From JABCPE02 sp963521545 (GTDB lineage Bacteria; Bacteroidota; Bacteroidia; Flavobacteriales; Weeksellaceae), in contig CAUQVP010000034.1 in the NCBI GenBank assembly GCA_963521545.1, positions 1 through 16,750 of the forward strand: a stretch of DNA of 16,750 nt. The letters are read 5' to 3'. A program made the position numbers and the translations under genes. Shown piece after piece: positions 13,554-16,750 of the stretch. A model generated the notes under the pieces. It worked only from the letters and a program-made list of their open reading frames with translations. It was not told the DNA's origin and searched no databases. The first letter of the stretch is position 1. Every line of letters starts with the position of its first letter.

Positions 13554-14064
13554 ATCCATATTAAAAAGCAAATGGAGTCTGTTCCTTGCTTTTTTATTTA
13601 GCTCCTCACTTGCCCATGCTCAGAACACTTCATATACGATGATTAGTGCAGGATACGCTTACCAAAATCAAAGTTTTGGAGAAGTGGGCGGAAAAATTTT
13701 ATTTACCCAAAAGGACACTGATAATGTGGCTTTTCGCGTCGGTGCATCTGCTCTGATGGGAGCTACAAATGGTAAATTTGCAATAATGCCAAAAGTCCAC
13801 GGAGATATTTTATTCAATCCTAGAAAAGAAGTCTATGTTGCCCATGCCTATTACTACATGGCTGGAGTGGAGGCTACTACCAAGCATTTTGCGCCTTATC
13901 TAGGGATAAGTTTGTTTGGATTATTTGATATTACTGCTGGGTATGCTTTTTCGTATCCGAACCAAACGCTTCATGGAAAAGAGTTAAAAGGATTTCGTTT
14001 AGGAGTTACTTTCAACATGCCGACAGAACTTTTCAAGAACTCAAGCAATAAACCTAAAGGATAA
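13534..14064 (+). CDS. Predicted outer-membrane beta-barrel protein
   Basis: A 176-residue protein. Residues 1-29 form a Sec signal peptide ending in AHA, with mature N-terminus QNTS. The mature part of about 147 residues shows alternating hydrophobic strands rich in Gly and aromatic residues: 'YTMISAGYAYQ', 'VGGKILFTQ', 'NVAFRVGASALMG', 'MPKVHGDILF', 'VYVAHAYYYMAGVEA', 'FAPYLGISLFGLFDITAGYAFSY', 'KGFRLGVTFNMP'. Such a layout fits a small barrel of about eight strands. I do not recognise a specific family. The gene overlaps the last 20 bases of panB in another frame; a second ATG at 13540 would cut the overlap to 14 bases. The overlap implies co-transcription with panB, although the functions seem unrelated. 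Confidence 0.75.
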   Translation: MKMKATKSILKSKWSLFLAFLFSSSLAHAQNTSYTMISAGYAYQNQSFGEVGGKILFTQKDTDNVAFRVGASALMGATNGKFAIMPKVHGDILFNPRKEVYVAHAYYYMAGVEATTKHFAPYLGISLFGLFDITAGYAFSYPNQTLHGKELKGFRLGVTFNMPTELFKNSSNKPKG

Positions 14065-14080
14065 TTTTTCCAGTAAAAAA

Positions 14081-14112
14081 TTTGCTTTTTCAGTGTATTT
14101 TTATTTACTTTG
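14081..14112 (+). promoter_or_regulatory. Candidate promoter of the sigma factor gene with a long leader
   Basis: TTTG at 14081-14084 and TTACTTTG at 14105-14112 are 20 bases apart. The -7 element differs from TAnnTTTG at one position, while the -33 match is good. The predicted start of transcription near 14118 gives a leader of about 100 bases, much longer than for other genes here, and it includes the fold at 14152-14218. Confidence 0.45.
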
Positions 14113-14151
14113 TAATATAGTTTATTAAAAATTCTAAATTACATGAGGTAA

Positions 14152-14218
14152 AATTCTACATTTTCAATAATTGATATAATGGGAGAGGATTCGTCTTCTC
14201 TGTAAAAAATGTAGAGTT
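14152..14218 (+). promoter_or_regulatory. Stem-loop leader abutting the sigma factor start codon
   Basis: AATTCTACATTTT (14152-14164) can pair with AAAATGTAGAGTT (14206-14218): 13 pairs including one G-U. The 3' arm ends at the base before the ATG at 14219. Within the 41-base loop, AGAGGA (14184-14189) can pair with TTCTCT (14196-14201). The outer stem would cover the ribosome-binding zone. It may be a translational switch, an RNA thermometer or, as DNA, an operator; which of these is undecided. Confidence 0.45.
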
Positions 14219-14806
14219 ATGAAAATATCTGACAGTTGCCTCATATCACAATATCAAAAAGGTGATGAACAGGCTTTAGAAAAGTTAATTCAGAAACACC
14301 AACAGGACTTATTTTCTTTCATTTTTTATAAAGTGAAAGATGAAGATCTAGCAAATGATTTTTTCCAAGATACTTTTATAAAAATCATCATCAAACTAAA
14401 AGAAGGGAAATACACAGAGGAAGACAAATTCATCCTCTGGGCTAAAAGAATTGCTTCTAATCTAATCATAGACCATTTCCGTGCAAAATCTAGACATATC
14501 ACCGTGTCTGAGACATCTTACATGGATGATGAATTTTCTATTTTTGACACCATTAAGGAAACGGATTTCAATGTTGAGGAACAGCTGATCCTCAGCCAGA
14601 TACACGAGGATTTAAAAAATATCATCGTATTTCTTCCTGAAAATCAGCAGGAAATCATCAAAATGCGTTTCTATGATGAACTGACATTCAAAGAGATAGC
14701 AGAGCTGACAAATACAAGCATCAATACTACTCTCGGCAGAATGCGCTACGCCCTGATGAACATTAGAAAAATAATTGCAGAAAATAAAATTGTTTTAACA
14801 TCATAA
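14219..14806 (+). CDS. ECF-type sigma-70 family RNA polymerase sigma factor
   Basis: A 195-residue sigma factor with only the two core domains. Region 2 (about 8-92) includes 'DLANDFFQDTFIKII' (region 2.2, core polymerase binding) and 'FILWAKRIASNLIIDHFRAKSR' (regions 2.3-2.4, -10 recognition and melting). Region 4 (about 128-184) includes 'FLPENQQEIIKMRFYDELTFKEIAELTNTSINTTLGRMRYAL', the -35-binding helix-turn-helix. The linker between them is acidic ('MDDEFSIFDTIKETD'). No typical anti-sigma factor (zinc-binding HRxxxCxxC or FecR-like) is encoded next to it, so control probably lies elsewhere, perhaps in the structured leader. The next gene downstream is a 44-codon reading frame. Confidence 0.93.
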   Translation: MKISDSCLISQYQKGDEQALEKLIQKHQQDLFSFIFYKVKDEDLANDFFQDTFIKIIIKLKEGKYTEEDKFILWAKRIASNLIIDHFRAKSRHITVSETSYMDDEFSIFDTIKETDFNVEEQLILSQIHEDLKNIIVFLPENQQEIIKMRFYDELTFKEIAELTNTSINTTLGRMRYALMNIRKIIAENKIVLTS

Positions 14807-14855
14807 TAATTAACAGTTTTTTTTCGTTCGAGAAATAAAAGTAAATATCTCACCT

Positions 14856-14990
14856 ATGAAAAAAAACTACAATTTTGCTAAAATTGTACTTATGCCCAAA
14901 AAGAAAACCATAGATTTTATTCTGAATTTTTCTAAAAGTATTAGTGCAATTAGTTTAAACAAGATGGATTTTATTGCCTTCAAAAATTAA
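14856..14990 (+). CDS. Putative 44-residue basic protein downstream of the sigma factor
   Basis: An open frame begins at ATG 14856 and ends at TAA 14988-14990. The protein starts MKKNYNFAKIVLMPKKKTID and continues FILNFSKSISAISLNKMD, with nine Lys and two Asp, so it is strongly basic. A second possible start is Met13 (MPKKKTIDFI). It lies 49 bases after the sigma factor stop, on the same strand, and is followed within two bases by a strong terminator, so it completes the transcript. From memory, similar short 'KTIDFILNxSKS' proteins follow this sigma factor in other Flavobacteriia, but I cannot verify that here. There is no cysteine, signal peptide or membrane segment. Function is unknown. 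Confidence 0.6.
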   Translation: MKKNYNFAKIVLMPKKKTIDFILNFSKSISAISLNKMDFIAFKN

Positions 14991-14992
14991 CA

Positions 14993-15019
14993 AAAAACTC
15001 CTTTTTAAAAGGAGTTTTT
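14993..15019. terminator. Bidirectional terminator shared by the sigma factor unit and the GH3-family gene
   Basis: AAAAACTCCT (14993-15002) pairs with AGGAGTTTTT (15010-15019) with a TTTTAAA loop; the adjoining T and A runs extend the symmetry. Further T residues follow on the plus strand and A residues on the other side. The right arm reaches into the stop codon of the convergent GH3-family gene (15018-15020), and the left arm begins two bases after the small basic gene. Confidence 0.88.
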
Positions 15020-16535
15020 ATTTTTTATTCTCTTCTAAAAGAGGTTCTATGTATTGTCTGTCATTGCTGAGGCGCGGGACTTTATTCTGCCCGCCCAACT
15101 TCCCACGAGATGCCATCCAGTCGTAGAAGAGATTGGTTCTCGCTTTATGGATAATCGGCGGTTTCAGAGTCATGTTATTGTATCTTTTTGCCTCATAATC
15201 AGAGTTTAAGGATTTCAGCGTTTCATCAAAGATTTCAGAAAAACGCCCAAAATCATTTGGCTCTGTGGAAAACTCTATCATCCATTCGTGGCTGCCAGAT
15301 TCACCATCTTTCATATAGACTGGCGCACCTGTGTAATCTGTGATTTTCGCATTGGTTTCTTGGCAAGCCTTAGAGAGGGCTGTTTCCACATTGTCTATCA
15401 TCAGTTCTTCGCCAAATGCATTGATATAATGTTTGGTTCTTCCCGAAATTTTAAACCTAAACGGCTTCAAATCTGTGAATCTTATTGTATCGCCTATCAG
15501 ATAGCGCCAAAGCCCTCCATTAGTAGTGATAACGACTGCGTAATTTTTCCCTAATTCTACATTTTCCAGCGAAACAGCTTTTGCATTTTCTGTCCCAAAA
15601 GTATCCATCGGGATAAATTCATAGAAAATCCCATAATCCAGCATAAGGAGCATTTCGTCACTGCCAAATCGGTCTTGAATTCCAAAAAATCCTTCCGAAG
15701 CATTATAAATTTCATAATAACGGATATCCCTGCCTATCAGCTGTTTATACTGCTCTCTGTACGGCACAAAACTAATCCCGCCATGGAAAAACACTTCCAG
15801 ATTTGGCCAGACTTCAGAAATAGATTTCTTCCCTGTGTCTTTCAAAACCCTTTGCAGAAGCACCATCATCCAACTGGGAACTCCCGTGAGGCTTCCCACA
15901 TCTTTGTTTTTTACTTCCGAAACTATGGCTTTTAGTTTGGTTTCCCATTCAGACATGAGAGAAACTTCTCTGCTCGGTGTGGTGGTTCTCTCTACCCAAA
16001 AAGGCAGATTTTCTATCAAAATCGCTGATAAATCGCCGAATTTCGTTCCAAAACTTTCATAAAGCTTGGCACTTCCGCCTAATCTTAGATTTTTAAATTT
16101 AAATAAATTGCTGTCTCTATGATTGTTAATATAAATCGCCAAAAGGTCTTTCCCTGCCTTATAGTGGCAGTTTTGGAGACTTTCATCCGAAATTGGGATG
16201 AATTTGCTCTTCGCATTAGTCGTTCCAGATGATTTCGCGAAATGCTTTATTTTACCAGGCCAAAAAACATCAGGATTTCCCTGTCTCGCCTTCTCGATAA
16301 AAGGTTCAAAATCCTCGTATGACACAATAGGAACCTGCTTATTGAAATCCTCATAAGACTTAATTTCTTCAAAGTGATGAAGTTTCCCATATTCCGTATT
16401 TTTCGCTTGGGAAAGCAGGGAAAACAAAACTCTCTGCTGAGTCTCGATAGGATACTCGATAAACTGGTTGATTCCTTCCATTCTTCTGAGAATGAAAAGA
16501 TTGAATATTTTATTTAAAATAGAATCAAAAGCCAT
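15018..16535 (-). CDS. GH3-family acyl-adenylate-forming protein
   Basis: A 505-residue member of the GH3 (auxin-responsive) branch of the adenylate-forming superfamily. Plant members join amino acids to jasmonate or auxin; bacterial substrates are not known to me. The three ATP motifs are visible: motif I 'SSGTTNAKSKFIPIS' (102-116), motif II 'YNASEG' (277-282), and motif III 'LWRYLIGDTIRF' (342-353) with Asp349, followed by the hinge 'FKISGRTKHYINAFGEEL'. A C-terminal 'GKLGGQNKVPRL' (478-489) carries the probable catalytic Lys485. The length is lower than the roughly 580-610 residues of plant proteins but domains and motifs are complete. No signal peptide, so it is cytoplasmic. It lies 35 bases downstream of truA and is probably co-transcribed; it converges with the sigma factor unit. 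Confidence 0.92.
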   Translation of the reverse strand: MAFDSILNKIFNLFILRRMEGINQFIEYPIETQQRVLFSLLSQAKNTEYGKLHHFEEIKSYEDFNKQVPIVSYEDFEPFIEKARQGNPDVFWPGKIKHFAKSSGTTNAKSKFIPISDESLQNCHYKAGKDLLAIYINNHRDSNLFKFKNLRLGGSAKLYESFGTKFGDLSAILIENLPFWVERTTTPSREVSLMSEWETKLKAIVSEVKNKDVGSLTGVPSWMMVLLQRVLKDTGKKSISEVWPNLEVFFHGGISFVPYREQYKQLIGRDIRYYEIYNASEGFFGIQDRFGSDEMLLMLDYGIFYEFIPMDTFGTENAKAVSLENVELGKNYAVVITTNGGLWRYLIGDTIRFTDLKPFRFKISGRTKHYINAFGEELMIDNVETALSKACQETNAKITDYTGAPVYMKDGESGSHEWMIEFSTEPNDFGRFSEIFDETLKSLNSDYEAKRYNNMTLKPPIIHKARTNLFYDWMASRGKLGGQNKVPRLSNDRQYIEPLLEENKK

Positions 16536-16540
16536 AGTGA

Positions 16541-16548
16541 CAAAGGTA
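16541..16548 (-). promoter_or_regulatory. Possible internal -7 element before the GH3-family gene
   Basis: The minus strand reads TACCTTTG, an exact TAnnTTTG match, ending five bases before the GH3-family ATG (16533-16535). Transcription from it would give a nearly leaderless mRNA. No -33 element is visible, so this may be chance. Confidence 0.25.
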
Positions 16549-16570
16549 AGAATATTTTAAAATTTCTGCC

Positions 16571-16750
16571 CTATTTATCCATTTCTTTGTATCCCACATC
16601 TACGAGATAGAGTCCGTGTGCGGGAGCGGAGGCACCTGCTTTATTGCGGTATTTGGCTTGGATAATGTCATGCAGGTCTGTTGGTTTTATTTTTTCTAAA
16701 CCTACCTCCACCAATGTTCCCACGATAGCCCTGACCATATTTCTCAAAAA
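16571..16750 (-). CDS. truA: tRNA pseudouridine synthase A, C-terminal part (cut by window edge)
   Basis: The last 59 codons of a gene that enters from the right edge. The translation opens FLRNMVRAIVGTLVEVG, the conserved C-terminal helix of TruA, and ends APAHGLYLVDVGYKEMDK, the usual closing 'APAxGLxLxxVxY' strand. TruA makes pseudouridine at positions 38-40 of the tRNA anticodon arm. The catalytic Asp is outside the window. The gene is followed after 35 bases by the GH3-family gene on the same strand. Confidence 0.93.
   Translation of the reverse strand, partial: FLRNMVRAIVGTLVEVGLEKIKPTDLHDIIQAKYRNKAGASAPAHGLYLVDVGYKEMDK

Noticed and set aside
14175..14180. TATAAT hexamer before the sigma factor gene
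   Set aside because: Such -10 boxes are not the usual primary promoter element in Bacteroidota, no TTGACA lies at 17 bases upstream, and the hexamer falls within AT-rich leader sequence.
1..16750. Defence island, prophage, transposon, CRISPR or toxin-antitoxin system
   Set aside because: No integrase, transposase, nuclease, direct-repeat array or toxin-antitoxin pair is visible; the genes are coherent chromosomal housekeeping and envelope functions with uniform base composition.

Overview
The window looks like chromosomal backbone from a member of the Bacteroidota, most likely a flavobacterium of the Chryseobacterium group (Weeksellaceae). Four things point there: low GC content; Flavobacteriia-type families (DUF4271, DUF4296, a lone HemD, a bacterial GH3-family protein, a WG-repeat lipoprotein); promoter elements of the Bacteroidota form TAnnTTTG close to start codons; and mostly absent Shine-Dalgarno sequences. 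The genus assignment is inference from gene content. I see no insertion sequence, prophage, CRISPR array, tRNA or rRNA.

Layout. 1-1304 (minus): a lipoprotein gene followed after 4 bases by the start of apt, which runs off the left edge. 1397-1894 (plus): a secreted SPOR-domain protein, divergent from the lipoprotein and ending at a hairpin terminator shared with the convergent two-component operon. 1970-4235 (minus): histidine kinase then OmpR-type response regulator. The 114 bases in front of the kinase carry several TGTTAAA boxes and nested inverted repeats. 4350-5882 (minus): WG-repeat lipoprotein plus a small acidic protein of unknown function. 5972-8017 (minus): oligopeptidase B. 8103-9502 (minus): DUF4271 membrane protein and HemD, closed by a strong terminator only 14 bases before the oligopeptidase start codon. 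9590-11813 (plus): dolichol-phosphate-mannose-synthase-like glycosyltransferase, DUF4296 lipoprotein and Tgt, a tight operon. 11952-12668 (plus): Crp/Fnr-type regulator with its own promoter and terminator. 12738-14064 (plus): panB and an overlapping outer-membrane beta-barrel gene. 14219-14990 (plus): an ECF sigma factor preceded by a structured leader and followed by a 44-codon gene. 15018-16750 (minus): GH3-family adenylate-forming protein downstream of the 3' end of truA.

Most genes serve ordinary functions: nucleotide salvage, haem and pantothenate synthesis, tRNA modification, peptide turnover and envelope upkeep. I did not find a clearly new multi-gene system. The points that best repay a second look are: (1) the sigma factor unit, whose leader can fold into a 13-pair stem ending on the base before the start codon, with a small basic protein encoded downstream; (2) Tgt, in which all three zinc-ligand cysteines are replaced while the catalytic residues remain; (3) the TGTTAAA-rich region upstream of the two-component operon; (4) the terminator placed immediately before the oligopeptidase gene.
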